The notes under the pieces: model-generated
Databases searched by the model: none
What the model was told of the DNA's origin: nothing
The model's input: the letters and a program-made list of their open reading frames with translations, nothing else
Program-made: the position numbers and the translations under genes
Origin: Allochromatium palmeri
GTDB lineage: Bacteria > Pseudomonadota > Gammaproteobacteria > Chromatiales > Chromatiaceae
DNA: 35,534 bases
Reading direction: 5' to 3'
Assembly: GCF_009720725.1 (NCBI RefSeq)
Contig: NZ_WNKT01000038.1
Span: 1 to 35,534 of the forward strand
Part shown: in pieces, positions 7,713 through 16,826 of the stretch
Layout of the letters: every line of letters begins with the position of its first letter
How positions within the stretch are numbered: the stretch's first letter is position 1

Positions 7713-8972
7713 GTGACCGATTCCGAGAACAAGGCTCATCTGGACGCCGACCTCAACCGCCAGGCCCTCGACTTCCACGCCCTGCCACGACCGGGCAAGA
7801 TCGGCACCGAAGTCACCAAGCCGGCCGCGACTCAACACGATCTTTCACTGGCCTATACGCCGGGTGTCGCCGAACCTGTGCGCCAGATCCACGCCGATCC
7901 AGATCTCGCCTACCGCTACACCAACAAGGGCAATCTGGTCGCGGTCATCACCGACGGCACCGCCGTGCTCGGTCTGGGCAATGTCGGCGGACTGGCCGGC
8001 AAGCCGGTGATGGAAGGCAAGGCGGTGCTCTTCAAGCGCTTCGCCGACATCGACTGCTTCGACATCGAGGTCGACGCCGAGAGTCCGCAGGCTTTTATCG
8101 AGACCGTGGCGCGTATCGCCCCGACCTTCGGCGGCATCAATCTGGAAGACATCGCGGCCCCGCACTGCTTCGAGATCGAGCAGGCGCTCATTGAACAGCT
8201 CGACATCCCGGTCTTCCACGACGATCAGCACGGCACCGCCATCATTATCGCCGCCGGTCTGCTCAATGCGCTGGAGCTGCAAGGCAAGACGCTGGCCGAG
8301 GCGCGCATCGTGGTGCTGGGCGCCGGCGCGGCCGGAATCGCCGGCGTGCGGTTGCTCGTGGCGCTCGGTGCGCCGCGTGACCACATCTTCTGCGTCGACC
8401 GTCAGGGCATCATCCATACCGGGCGGCAGGATCTGAACCCCTACAAGCGGGGTGTGGCGGTCGAGACTGAAAAGCGCACCCTGGCCGAGGCCATGGACGG
8501 CGCGGATGTCTTCATCGGCGTCTCCGGGCCGGATCTGGTCGCGCCCGAAATGCTCGCGGCCATGGCGCCGCGTCCGATCGTCTTCGCTCTCTCCAATCCG
8601 GTGCCCGAGATCCGTCCAGCCGTGGCAATGGCCGTGCGCGACGACCTGGTGATGGCCACCGGGCGCTCGGACTATCCGAACCAGATCAACAATGTGCTTG
8701 GCTTCCCCTTCATCTTCCGCGGTGCGCTCGATGTACGCGCCTCGCGCGTCAATGAAGCCATGCAGATCGCCGCCGTCGAGGCGCTGCGCACGCTCGCCCG
8801 CGAGCCGGTGCCGGCGGAGGTGCTGGACGCCTATGGATTGCAGGAACTGAGCTTTGGCCCAGACTACATCATTCCCAAGCCATTTGATCCGCGTCTGCGT
8901 GAACGGGTGCCGGCCGCTGTAGCGCGCGCGGCCATCGACAGCGGCGTGGCGCGTCTCGCGGAGGATCTATGA
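7713..8972 (+). CDS. Malic enzyme, short form (oxaloacetate-decarboxylating malate dehydrogenase)
   Basis: The 419-residue protein contains the malic N-domain ([55 protein letters not shown]) and then the Rossmann NAD(P) domain with [12 protein letters not shown] near residue 200. It oxidises and decarboxylates malate to pyruvate and CO2. It lacks the C-terminal phosphotransacetylase-like domain of the roughly 760-residue MaeB, so I leave the symbol open. NAD or NADP use cannot be decided here. The start is GTG at 7713, preceded by a GGAGA ribosome site. The stop overlaps the citrate synthase start as ATGA (8969-8972), indicating coupled translation at the malate/pyruvate/citrate node. Confidence 0.93.
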   Translation: MTDSENKAHLDADLNRQALDFHALPRPGKIGTEVTKPAATQHDLSLAYTPGVAEPVRQIHADPDLAYRYTNKGNLVAVITDGTAVLGLGNVGGLAGKPVMEGKAVLFKRFADIDCFDIEVDAESPQAFIETVARIAPTFGGINLEDIAAPHCFEIEQALIEQLDIPVFHDDQHGTAIIIAAGLLNALELQGKTLAEARIVVLGAGAAGIAGVRLLVALGAPRDHIFCVDRQGIIHTGRQDLNPYKRGVAVETEKRTLAEAMDGADVFIGVSGPDLVAPEMLAAMAPRPIVFALSNPVPEIRPAVAMAVRDDLVMATGRSDYPNQINNVLGFPFIFRGALDVRASRVNEAMQIAAVEALRTLAREPVPAEVLDAYGLQELSFGPDYIIPKPFDPRLRERVPAAVARAAIDSGVARLAEDL

Positions 8973-10267
8973 CGAACGAAACCATCACCGTCACCAACAA
9001 CCTTACCGGCGAGAGCCGCGATTTCCCCTTGCGCCAGGGTACCCTGGGGCCGCAGGCGGTCGACATCTCCTCGCTGTACAGAGAGTCCGGATTCTTCACC
9101 TATGATCCGGGCTTCATGTCCACCGCGAGTTGCAACAGCCGCATCACCTATATCGACGGCGAAGAGGGCATCCTGCTCTATCGCGGTTATCCCATCGAGC
9201 AATTGGCGACCAAGGCGAGCTTCCTGGAGGTCGCCTATCTGCTGCTCTACGGCGACCTGCCCGGCGAGAAAGAGCTGTTCAGCTTCGAGCGGTTGATCAT
9301 GCGTCACACCATGCTCAACGAGAACCTGAAGAACTTCCTCAACGGCTTCCACTACGACGCTCATCCCATGGCCATGCTCATGGGCGTCGTCGGGTCGCTT
9401 TCGGCCTTCTATCACGATTCGCTCAGTATCAATGATCCGCATCATCGCGAAATCGCCGCGCATCGCCTGATCGCCAAGATCCCCACCATCGCCGCGGCCG
9501 CCTACAAGCACAGCGTCGGTGAGCCGATCATCTATCCGCGCAACGATCTGCGCTATTGCGCCAACTTCCTGCGCATGATGTTCGCCACGCCCTGCGAGGA
9601 CTACAAGCCGACCCTGATCGCCGAGAAGGCGATGAATCTGCTGTTCATCCTCCATGCCGATCACGAGCAGAACGCCAGTACCTCGACCGTGCGTCTGGCC
9701 GGAAGCTCGGGCGCCAATCCCTTTGCCTGTATCGCGGCCGGCATCGCTTCGCTCTGGGGACCGGCGCATGGCGGCGCCAACGAGGCCGTGCTCGACATGC
9801 TGCTGGAGATCGGCGACGTCAAGAACGTGCCGCAGTTCATCGAGAAGGCCAAGGACAAGGACGATCCCTTCCGGCTGATGGGCTTCGGCCATCGGGTCTA
9901 CAAGAACTATGACCCGCGCGCCAAGATCATCCGCGAGGTCTGTCATCAGGTGCTCGAAGAGCTGGCCATTGACACCAACAATCCGCTGTTCGAGCTGGCG
10001 ATGAAGCTCGAAGAGATCGCGCTCAACGATGAGTATTTCGTCGAGCGCAAGCTCTATCCGAACGTCGACTTTTATTCGGGCATCATCTATCAGGCGCTCG
10101 GCATCCCGCGCAACATGTTCACCGTCATGTTCGCCGTGGCGCGCACCGTCGGCTGGGTTTCGCACTGGATGGAGATGATGGACGACCCCAACAACCGCAT
10201 CGGCCGGCCGCGCCAGATCTACTGTGGGCCGAGCCAGCGCGACTATCTGCCGATCTCCAAGCGTTGA
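8969..10267 (+). CDS. gltA: Citrate synthase, type II (hexameric, Gram-negative form)
   Basis: The 432-residue enzyme condenses acetyl-CoA with oxaloacetate to citrate. The catalytic residues are H267 (in GPAHGGANE), H308 (in [13 protein letters not shown]) and D367 (in NVDFYSG), equivalent to H264, H305 and D362 of the E. coli enzyme. The N-terminal extension with a strand-rich region is typical of the NADH-sensitive Gram-negative form. The ATG overlaps the malic enzyme stop (ATGA), so it is the second gene of that pair. This differs from E. coli, where gltA stands alone next to sdh. Its last 25 bases overlap the 3' end of the convergent gene at 10243-10869. Confidence 0.97.
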   Translation: MTNETITVTNNLTGESRDFPLRQGTLGPQAVDISSLYRESGFFTYDPGFMSTASCNSRITYIDGEEGILLYRGYPIEQLATKASFLEVAYLLLYGDLPGEKELFSFERLIMRHTMLNENLKNFLNGFHYDAHPMAMLMGVVGSLSAFYHDSLSINDPHHREIAAHRLIAKIPTIAAAAYKHSVGEPIIYPRNDLRYCANFLRMMFATPCEDYKPTLIAEKAMNLLFILHADHEQNASTSTVRLAGSSGANPFACIAAGIASLWGPAHGGANEAVLDMLLEIGDVKNVPQFIEKAKDKDDPFRLMGFGHRVYKNYDPRAKIIREVCHQVLEELAIDTNNPLFELAMKLEEIALNDEYFVERKLYPNVDFYSGIIYQALGIPRNMFTVMFAVARTVGWVSHWMEMMDDPNNRIGRPRQIYCGPSQRDYLPISKR

Positions 10268-10869
10268 GCCGCTTCGAGCATCCGCTCCACCTCCGCGAGA
10301 TCCGCGCCCAGGTTGGGCCGGTCGGTGATCGGATCGAGCGGAGGCTGGCGTCGGGCGCGCGGCGGCAGCACGATCAGCTCGAACGGAATGCCGCCGGCCA
10401 AAAATCCAAAGGCAGGATGGGCGAGTCGCTGTCCGCTGGCATAGCGCAGCGTGCGCTCGCCCTCGCGCCAGGGGATGCCCCGCTCGACGAGCGCAAAGAG
10501 CACGTCTTCCGGTCGATCGGCAAATAGGAATAACTCCACGCCCTGCTGCCGGTCGCTCACGTCATGCAGGGCCGGGCCGATCAGGCGTGGCTTGAATTCC
10601 TCGAACATCCGCATCGCTTGGACGGCTTCACGTCTGAGCGATTGACTCTCGTTCGTGTGTTCAGTATCCAGAAACAGTCGGCGCTGCGCCAGAACCGCCT
10701 CCTTGAGCTGCGCGTTCGAGGGCCACTGCCGCCGGTCCGAGATTCCGGTGCGCTCGGCGGCCTTGCGTCGCGCCGACTCGAAGTCGGTCAATCCCTGATC
10801 CACGATGATCCGCGCGGCCTCATAGGCCAGGCGCTCACGTTGGGCATTGGCGCGATCACAGTTCGACAT
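10243..10869 (-). CDS. Conserved hypothetical protein, possible nucleotidyltransferase-like family
   Basis: The 208-residue protein belongs to a conserved proteobacterial family that I recognise by pattern but cannot name. The N-terminal part ([27 protein letters not shown]) is a helical region found at the start of such proteins. The C-terminal half ([23 protein letters not shown], then [12 protein letters not shown]) resembles the core of a minimal nucleotidyltransferase without a clear active site. A GGAGAG ribosome site lies six bases before the ATG. The gene is convergent with gltA and overlaps it by 25 bases. It is divergent from pilM, sharing a 180-base gap. No function should be assigned beyond this. 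Confidence 0.75.
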   Translation of the reverse strand: MSNCDRANAQRERLAYEAARIIVDQGLTDFESARRKAAERTGISDRRQWPSNAQLKEAVLAQRRLFLDTEHTNESQSLRREAVQAMRMFEEFKPRLIGPALHDVSDRQQGVELFLFADRPEDVLFALVERGIPWREGERTLRYASGQRLAHPAFGFLAGGIPFELIVLPPRARRQPPLDPITDRPNLGADLAEVERMLEAAQRLEIGR

Positions 10870-10928
10870 CGAGCACTCTCCGGTGAGTTGTTTTTGTGCA
10901 ACATTTGGTATTTAAGTCAAGCGCGCAA

Positions 10929-10956
10929 TCGACATCAGGGATGATGTGTCTATAAT
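10929..10956 (+). promoter_or_regulatory. Sigma-70 promoter of the pilMNOPQ operon with an internal palindrome
   Basis: TCGACA (10929-10934; five of six consensus bases), a 16-base spacer and a perfect TATAAT (10951-10956) form the best promoter in the window. It is 94 bases before the pilM ATG. The inverted repeat ACATCA-GGGA-TGATGT (10932-10947) lies between the two boxes and overlaps the -35 box, which is where a repressor would act. Confidence 0.75.
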
Positions 10957-11049
10957 GATTCGTGGTATTTCTCGAACTTCGGTATCCTTCAGCCGTTACG
11001 AGTCTTTAGATCGCCCACTTCGCGACGGATCACGACCAGCGAGATCACT

Positions 11050-12123
11050 ATGTTTGGCCTCACGCGCAAAAACAGTCCGCTCCTGGGGATCGACATCAGT
11101 ACGACGGCCATCAAGCTGATCGAACTGTCACGAACCGCTACGACGCCAGCGCCGCGCTTTCGCGTCGAGCATTACGCCATCGAACCGCTTCCCAGCACGG
11201 CCATTGTCGAAAAAAAGATCGTCGACCCCGAAGTGGTCGGCGATTGCATCCAGCGCGCACTGTTGCGCTCGGGCGCCAAGACCAAGCGCGCGGCCGTGGC
11301 TCTCGCGGGGGCGGCGGTCATCACCAAGGTCATCAACCTGCCCGCCGTACTGAAGGACGCCGAGATGGAGGCCCAGATCCAGATCGACGCCGACCAATAC
11401 ATCCCCTATCCACTCGAAGAGGTCAATCTCGACTTCAACGTCATCGGCCCTTCGCCCAACGATCCCTCGCTCGTCGAGGTGCTGCTGGTCGCCTCGCGAA
11501 GCGAGAACGTGGATGATCGAATCAGCGTCCTGGAGAGCGCGGATCTCACTCCCATGGTGGTCGATGTCGAGGCCTATGCCATGGAGAATGCCTGCTTGAT
11601 GCTGATGGGCGCCCAGGGCGATGAAAAGGGCGCGCCCATCCTGGGTGTCGTGGATGTTGGCTCTTCCACCACCACGCTGCATGTGCTCAGCGCCGGTCGG
11701 ATCATCTATACGCGCGAGCAGAATTTTGGTGGTCGACAACTCAAAGAAGAAGTCCAGCGCCGCTATGGTCTCACGGACGAACAGGCCGCGCAGCAGATCC
11801 GCGACGGCAATGTCGCCGATGCTTACGAGAGCGAGGTGCTCAACCCGTTCAAGGAAGCCCTGGCCCAGCAGATCGGACGGGCGCTTCAGTTTTTCTATTC
11901 AGGAACGACGTTCAACAGTGTCGACCGCATCCTCCTGTCAGGTGGTTCGGCCAGCCTCCCGCGCGTCGATGCCCTGGTGGAGGAGCGACTCAAAATCCCC
12001 ACCTCGGTCGCCAATCCATTCAGCCAGATGTCGTTCTCACCCCGTATCAACTCTCAGCAACTCATGCGTGAGGGGCCGGGGATGATGGTGGCGGTCGGCC
12101 TGGCGCTGCGAGGGTTCGACTGA
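11050..12123 (+). CDS. pilM: PilM, cytoplasmic actin-like component of the type IV pilus alignment complex
   Basis: The 357-residue protein has the actin/FtsA-like fold of PilM. It begins with LLGIDISTTAIKLIEL, the first phosphate-binding strand, and later shows LGVVDVGSSTTTLHVL and ILLSGGSASLPRVD, the second phosphate and adenosine motifs. PilM binds ATP and the cytoplasmic N-terminus of PilN, linking the inner-membrane complex to the pilus motors. It is the first of five genes in the standard pilMNOPQ order. A GAGAT sequence precedes the ATG and a good promoter lies 94 bases upstream. Its TGA stop overlaps the pilN ATG as TGATG. Confidence 0.96.
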   Translation: MFGLTRKNSPLLGIDISTTAIKLIELSRTATTPAPRFRVEHYAIEPLPSTAIVEKKIVDPEVVGDCIQRALLRSGAKTKRAAVALAGAAVITKVINLPAVLKDAEMEAQIQIDADQYIPYPLEEVNLDFNVIGPSPNDPSLVEVLLVASRSENVDDRISVLESADLTPMVVDVEAYAMENACLMLMGAQGDEKGAPILGVVDVGSSTTTLHVLSAGRIIYTREQNFGGRQLKEEVQRRYGLTDEQAAQQIRDGNVADAYESEVLNPFKEALAQQIGRALQFFYSGTTFNSVDRILLSGGSASLPRVDALVEERLKIPTSVANPFSQMSFSPRINSQQLMREGPGMMVAVGLALRGFD

Positions 12124-12725
12124 TGGCACGCATCAATCTACTGCCCTGGCGTGAAGCCGCGCGCCAGCAGCGCCGGCAGGAATTTCTCACCCTGCTCGGC
12201 GCCGCGCTGGGCCTGACCTTTATCGGCGTCGCGCTGGTACATTTCTATTTCGAGGATCGGATCAGCGGTCAGCAGACCCGCAACCAATACCTCAAGACCG
12301 AGATCGCCAGCCTGGATCGCAAGATCAAGGAAATCAACGAAATCGAGAAGACCAAGGCCGATCTGCTCTCCCGCATGGACATCATTCAGCGTCTGCAGAA
12401 GAGTCGCCCCGAGATCGTGCGTCTCTTCGATGAGTTGGTGACGGCACTGCCCGAAGGGGTCTATCTGACCAAGTTCGAACAGTCCGATCGAACCATCACG
12501 CTCGAAGGTCGCGCTCAATCGAACGCGCGCGTCTCGGCCTTCATGCGTCGGATCGAAAGCTCGAAATCCATCGGGCAGCCGCGCCTGATGTTGATCGAGA
12601 ACAAGGACAAGACCGACACTGGACTCAGTCATTTCCGTCTCTCGTTCAATCAGATCAGCCCGGAACCCGAGGCTCCAGCCGAAAAACCGGCCAAGCCAGC
12701 TAAAAAACCGGCCCGCAAGGCCTGA
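12123..12725 (+). CDS. pilN: PilN, inner-membrane type IV pilus alignment protein
   Basis: The 200-residue bitopic protein starts MARINLLPWRE. INLLPWR is the conserved motif that docks into PilM. One membrane helix (about residues 20-42) is followed by a coiled-coil stretch (about 50-85) and a periplasmic ferredoxin-like domain that pairs with PilO. The last 25 residues are a low-complexity Pro/Ala/Lys tail (repeats of KPAKPAKKPA). The gene overlaps pilM by one base (TGATG). Confidence 0.95.
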   Translation: MARINLLPWREAARQQRRQEFLTLLGAALGLTFIGVALVHFYFEDRISGQQTRNQYLKTEIASLDRKIKEINEIEKTKADLLSRMDIIQRLQKSRPEIVRLFDELVTALPEGVYLTKFEQSDRTITLEGRAQSNARVSAFMRRIESSKSIGQPRLMLIENKDKTDTGLSHFRLSFNQISPEPEAPAEKPAKPAKKPARKA

Positions 12726-12774
12726 TCGAATCCTCTGAGGCGAGCCAACCAGCCATTCGAACGAGAGCCGGCGT

Positions 12775-13356
12775 ATGGATATCAACGACCTCAACCAACT
12801 CGACTTCAACGACTTCGGCGAATGGCCAAACCCGGTCAAGGGGGTCGCCATCCTGATCGCCTGCGTCGCCCTGGGTGGTCTGGCCTACTATTACGACACC
12901 AGCGGCCAGCTCGATCGGCTCGCCGGCGAGCAGAAGACGGAATTGGAGCTGCGCACGTCCCTAGCGACCAAGCAGCAGAAGGCCGCGAACCTGCAAGCCT
13001 ATCGCGATCAGCTCGCCGAGATGGAAGAGTCCTTCGGGGCCATGCTCAAGCAGTTGCCCAATCGCACCGAGGTGGCTTCGCTGCTCGTCGATGTCTCGCA
13101 GACCGGGCTGGCGAATGGGTTGGAGTTCGAACTCTTTCAGCCCGAGAACGAGCAGGTGCGGGAGTTCTACGCTGAGTTGCCGATCCGCATTCGCGTGCGC
13201 GGCCAATATCATGATTTTGGTCGCTTCGTCAGCGGACTGGCGGCGTTGCCGCGCATCGTCACCATTCATAACGTGCAGGTCACCGATGGGGACGAGTCTC
13301 TGGTGTTGCAGGCGACGGTCAAAACCTATCGCTATCTGGAAGATGAGGCGAAGTGA
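12775..13356 (+). CDS. pilO: PilO, inner-membrane type IV pilus alignment protein
   Basis: The 193-residue protein has a cytoplasmic N-terminus (MDINDLNQLDFNDFGEWP, typical of PilO), a membrane helix (about residues 22-40), a coiled coil (about 45-85) and a periplasmic ferredoxin-like domain. It forms heterodimers with PilN and holds PilP beneath the outer-membrane secretin. A 49-base gap separates it from pilN, the only real gap between pilM and pilP. A GAGAG ribosome site lies upstream of the ATG. The stop overlaps the next gene. Confidence 0.95.
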   Translation: MDINDLNQLDFNDFGEWPNPVKGVAILIACVALGGLAYYYDTSGQLDRLAGEQKTELELRTSLATKQQKAANLQAYRDQLAEMEESFGAMLKQLPNRTEVASLLVDVSQTGLANGLEFELFQPENEQVREFYAELPIRIRVRGQYHDFGRFVSGLAALPRIVTIHNVQVTDGDESLVLQATVKTYRYLEDEAK

Positions 13357-13880
13357 TGATCACGCATCGACTTCAATGGTTTTGGTTAGCGGTCGTGCTG
13401 CTGCTCGCCGGCTGCGGCGCCAATGACACGAGCGATCTGCAAGCCTATGTGCGTCAGGTCAATGCGCGTCCTCCCGGCCCGATTGAGCCGCTGCCCGAGA
13501 TCGAGCCCGTCGAGACCTTCGTCTATGAAGATCTCGAACGGCGTGATCCATTTCAGTCGGATGCGCAGTCGGAGCCGGAAGAGTTGGCCGCGATCGACGG
13601 TGGTCCGGCACCGGACCCCAATCGACCCAAGGAAGAACTCGAAAGCTATCCGCTCGACTCGCTGCGGATGGTCGGCACGCTGGAGCAGGACGGCACGCGC
13701 TGGGGCCTGATCCGCACCAAGGATGGTGTCGTGCACCGTGTCACGGTAGGCAATTACATGGGCCAGAACCATGGTCAGATTGCCACGGTCGACCTGGACG
13801 CCATTCAATTGAACGAAATCGTCTCTGACGCCCCTGGCCAATGGCGCGAACGCGCGGCCACGGTTGCGCTGACCCAATGA
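13356..13880 (+). CDS. pilP: PilP, type IV pilus assembly lipoprotein
   Basis: The 174-residue lipoprotein has a short signal peptide ending in the lipobox LLAGC (Cys20). A flexible Pro/Glu-rich linker follows, then the C-terminal beta domain with YPLDSLRMVGTLEQDGTRWGLI and VHRVTVGNYMGQNHG, the hallmark of PilP. It links PilN/PilO to the N0 domain of PilQ. I chose ATG 13356, which overlaps the pilO stop as TGATG like the pilM-pilN junction. A GTG at 13353 would add one residue. A GGAGGGGG ribosome site for pilQ follows the stop. Confidence 0.93.
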   Translation: MITHRLQWFWLAVVLLLAGCGANDTSDLQAYVRQVNARPPGPIEPLPEIEPVETFVYEDLERRDPFQSDAQSEPEELAAIDGGPAPDPNRPKEELESYPLDSLRMVGTLEQDGTRWGLIRTKDGVVHRVTVGNYMGQNHGQIATVDLDAIQLNEIVSDAPGQWRERAATVALTQ

Positions 13881-13902
13881 GATTCTGGAGGGGGACCGCC
13901 AC

Positions 13903-16215
13903 ATGAACAGTCCATGTCAGAGCGCGCGCTCGGCTGAGTGTGAATACCGTAATAGTCGGGGCCGGCGCTCCTGGGCCTTATTGCTACTGGTCCTGGCGGC
14001 ACCGGCGTTGGCCACGAATCTCAAAGACATCCAGTTTGCGTCTCTTCCCGGCAATCAGGTTCAGATCCAGTTGAATCTGAGCGGCCCGGTTGCTCAACCT
14101 CAAACCTTTGCCACCGAGTCGCCGGCGCGTATCGCCATGGATCTGCCGGGGGTGAACAGCCAGCTTGCCAACAAATCCATTCCGATCGGACTCGGCCCGG
14201 TGCATAGTCTGGTGGCGGTCGAGGCCAGCGATCGCACTCGCGTGGTGCTCAATCTGATCGATCCGGCTCCCTACGAGGTCAGCACATCCGGCAACCAGAT
14301 CACCATCAAGATCGCCGCTCAGGGGCGTACGACACGGCTGCCGCCTCCGGCTCCGGCGCAAGCAACGCGAACGGCGGCCAATGCACCAGCCTGGACTCAG
14401 CCAGCCCGATCGCGTCAGGCGGCTGGTGCGGGGCCGGCTGTGCGCGACATCGATTTTCGGCGCGGTTCGACCGGCGAGGGGCGGGTTGTCATTCGGCTCC
14501 CGAATCCTGAGACGCGGGTGGCGGTGCGCGAGCAGGCCAGCCGTGTCTATGTCGATCTGTATCAGACGTCTCTCCCGCAGCGGCTGTATCGTCGGCTCGA
14601 TGTTGTCGATTTTGCCACGCCTGTGACCATGGTTGAATCGCGCCCTAATGGGGCCAATGTTGAGGTCGAAGTACAGACTCAGGGCGATTTCGACTACATG
14701 GCGTATCAGACCGATGAGTTGTTTACGCTCGATTTCAGGGCGCTTACAGCGGCAGAGAAGGAAGAGATTGCGCGTCAGAAGGTGGTTTACGATGGCGAGC
14801 GTCTGTCGCTGAATTTTCAGGATATCGAGGTGCGGGCCGTGTTGCAGGTGCTCGCTGATTTCACGGATCTCAATCTGGTGGCCAGTGATACCGTTGGCGG
14901 AAATATCACGTTACGCTTAAAGAACGTTCCCTGGGATCAGGCGCTGGATATCATTCTCAAGACTAAGGGATTGGACATGCGGCAGAATGGCAATGTCATG
15001 ATGGTAGCGCCGGCGGAAGAAATTGCCGCGCGAGAAAGGCTTGAAATGGAATCGCTGAAGCAAGTCGAAGAGCTTGCTCCGCTACGAACTGAATTTGTGA
15101 AAATAAATTATGCTAAAGCGGCGGATATCGCTATTTTTCTTCAGGGTGGAGGAAGTCAAAGTTCAGGCGTTTTGCGTGATCAACAACAGAAGGACGCTAG
15201 AGGCGGCAGCACTCAAAGCGCAATTGGAACAGAAACATCCATGAATTTTTCTCAGGAGAGAATGCTTTCTCCTCGTGGAAGAGCAACGGCTGATATCCGC
15301 ACGAATACGCTTGTTATAGTTGATACAGCGGCTCAAATTGAAAAAATACTTCAAATTATTCCAAGGCTTGATGTTTCGGTTCGACAGGTAATGATTGAGT
15401 CTCGTGTGGTGATAGCAAATAATAGCTTTGCTCGAGACCTTGGAGTAAGGTTTGGTGTTTCAGGTTCTATGGGTTCGTTCAAGGGAAACGAACTGCTTAT
15501 TGCAGGTGGACAAGATGGCAATCTTGGTCTTTCTGGATTTGATTCAGGGCCATTTGGACTCAACTTGGATACTGACAGTCGTTATAATTCCACTTTAACA
15601 GATAATGCTGGTAATTCGACTTTGATTACCAACTTGCCAGCGATCGATGCCTCTGGTTCGGTCAACTTTTTAATCGGTAAAGTTGGATCCTATCTTCTTC
15701 AGCTTGAATTGTCTGCAATGCAACGCGAAGGTCGTGGAGAGATCGTGTCTAGCCCGAGAGTGATTACGTCAGATCAAGCGCCAGCCGTTATTGAAGTCGG
15801 AAAAGATATACCGGTCACAACGCCTGGCTCAGCAAATACGCCGGCAACTGTTAAGTATCAAGCGGCGACTTTGAAGTTAGATGTAACGCCACATATCACA
15901 CCAGATAGCAAAATCATAATGGATTTGCTTGTCAATAAAGATGAGCCCGATTTTACTTATACGGTTCAAGGTAATCCTTTGATTAATAAACGCCAAGTTA
16001 AAACCTCCGTGCTGGTTGATAATGGCGAAACTGTCGTTCTCGGTGGCGTTTTTGAACGTGAAAAAACGTTTAGCAAGGAGCAAGTGCCTTGGCTCGGAGA
16101 TATCCCGGTTCTCGGGCACTTGTTCAAACGGGAAGCCCGCCAAGACGTCAATTCAGAGTTGCTGATCTTCGTAACGCCCAAAATCCTGAAGGGCGACCTG
16201 ATCGAACAACAATGA
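13903..16215 (+). CDS. pilQ: PilQ, type IV pilus outer-membrane secretin
   Basis: The 770-residue secretin has a signal peptide with an unusually long basic n-region (hydrophobic core near residues 25-36). Two AMIN domains follow (about 40-135 and 165-280), which bind peptidoglycan. After them come the secretin/TonB short N-terminal domain (about 287-360), the N1 domain and the secretin pore domain (about 540-766, with EIVSSPRVITSD, a VPWLGDIPVLGHLFK-type lip and LLIFVTPKIL at the end). It forms the channel for the pilus fibre. A strong GGAGGGGG ribosome site lies about 10 bases before the ATG. From about 15040 to 16080 the G+C content drops abruptly: hand counts give 18 of 60 bases in 15301-15360 against 36 of 60 in 14161-14220. 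The reading frame stays intact. Confidence 0.96.
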   Translation: MNSPCQSARSAECEYRNSRGRRSWALLLLVLAAPALATNLKDIQFASLPGNQVQIQLNLSGPVAQPQTFATESPARIAMDLPGVNSQLANKSIPIGLGPVHSLVAVEASDRTRVVLNLIDPAPYEVSTSGNQITIKIAAQGRTTRLPPPAPAQATRTAANAPAWTQPARSRQAAGAGPAVRDIDFRRGSTGEGRVVIRLPNPETRVAVREQASRVYVDLYQTSLPQRLYRRLDVVDFATPVTMVESRPNGANVEVEVQTQGDFDYMAYQTDELFTLDFRALTAAEKEEIARQKVVYDGERLSLNFQDIEVRAVLQVLADFTDLNLVASDTVGGNITLRLKNVPWDQALDIILKTKGLDMRQNGNVMMVAPAEEIAARERLEMESLKQVEELAPLRTEFVKINYAKAADIAIFLQGGGSQSSGVLRDQQQKDARGGSTQSAIGTETSMNFSQERMLSPRGRATADIRTNTLVIVDTAAQIEKILQIIPRLDVSVRQVMIESRVVIANNSFARDLGVRFGVSGSMGSFKGNELLIAGGQDGNLGLSGFDSGPFGLNLDTDSRYNSTLTDNAGNSTLITNLPAIDASGSVNFLIGKVGSYLLQLELSAMQREGRGEIVSSPRVITSDQAPAVIEVGKDIPVTTPGSANTPATVKYQAATLKLDVTPHITPDSKIIMDLLVNKDEPDFTYTVQGNPLINKRQVKTSVLVDNGETVVLGGVFEREKTFSKEQVPWLGDIPVLGHLFKREARQDVNSELLIFVTPKILKGDLIEQQ

Positions 16216-16243
16216 GATCTGCGCTTCCATGGCCGCGAATCTG

Positions 16244-16260
16244 CGCCGCCATCGGCGGCG
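16244..16260. other. GC-rich hairpin between pilQ and aroK
   Basis: CGCCGCC (16244-16250), loop ATC, then GGCGGCG (16254-16260) make a perfect 7-bp hairpin, 28 bases after the pilQ stop and 40 before aroK. No T run follows, so it is more likely an attenuating or 3'-end-stabilising structure than a terminator. Confidence 0.45.
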
Positions 16261-16299
16261 GCCTTGCCTAAGCGCTCAAAATCTGGCATACCTTCCGCC

Positions 16300-16824
16300 A
16301 TGTTACGTGCACAGAATATTTTCATCGTCGGGCCCATGGGCGCCGGCAAGAGTACCGTCGGACGTCAACTGGCCGAGGCGCTGTCCTACACCTTCAAGGA
16401 CAGCGACCACGAGATCCAGCGCCGAACGGGTGTCGATATCCCCACCATCTTCGAGTTCGAAGGCGAATCGGGCTTCCGCGCCCGCGAACGCCAGGTCATC
16501 GAAGAACTGGTCGCCGAAGAGCGAATCGTGCTGGCCACCGGCGGCGGCGCCGTGCTGAACCCCGAGAACCGCCAGGATCTCTCGGCGCGCGGCGTGGTCA
16601 TCTACCTGCATTGCAGCCCCGAGCAGCAATACACCCGCACTGCCCGCGACCGCAACCGCCCGCTGCTCGAAACCGAAGACCCGCTCAACCGCCTGCGCGA
16701 GATCATGGACGAGCGCGAACCGCTCTATCGTCAGGTCGCCGATCTCGTCGTCTCGACCGAAAAACGCGGCACCAGCTCAGTGGTCAAGGAAATCTGCCGC
16801 CGCCTGGAGTCCGAGGACGTCTAA
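16300..16824 (+). CDS. aroK: Shikimate kinase
   Basis: The 174-residue enzyme phosphorylates shikimate to shikimate 3-phosphate. It shows Walker A GPMGAGKS (residues 11-18), the shikimate-binding DSDHEI motif, the GESGFRARE segment, the TGGGAVL motif and the lid arginines in RDRNRPLL. I chose ATG 16300, which gives [19 protein letters not shown] and matches the length of E. coli AroK. The frame extends upstream to a TTG at 16264, but that extension is not family-like. pilQ-aroK-aroB is a conserved gammaproteobacterial order. aroB starts two bases after the stop codon. Confidence 0.96.
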   Translation: MLRAQNIFIVGPMGAGKSTVGRQLAEALSYTFKDSDHEIQRRTGVDIPTIFEFEGESGFRARERQVIEELVAEERIVLATGGGAVLNPENRQDLSARGVVIYLHCSPEQQYTRTARDRNRPLLETEDPLNRLREIMDEREPLYRQVADLVVSTEKRGTSSVVKEICRRLESEDV

Positions 16825-16826
16825 CC

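Noticed and set aside
8864-10165. Long minus-strand open frame opposite gltA
   Set aside because: It mirrors citrate synthase exactly and has no ribosome site or recognisable motif.
16244-16260. Hairpin after pilQ as a transcription terminator
   Set aside because: No T run follows, and aroKB conventionally continue from pilQ.
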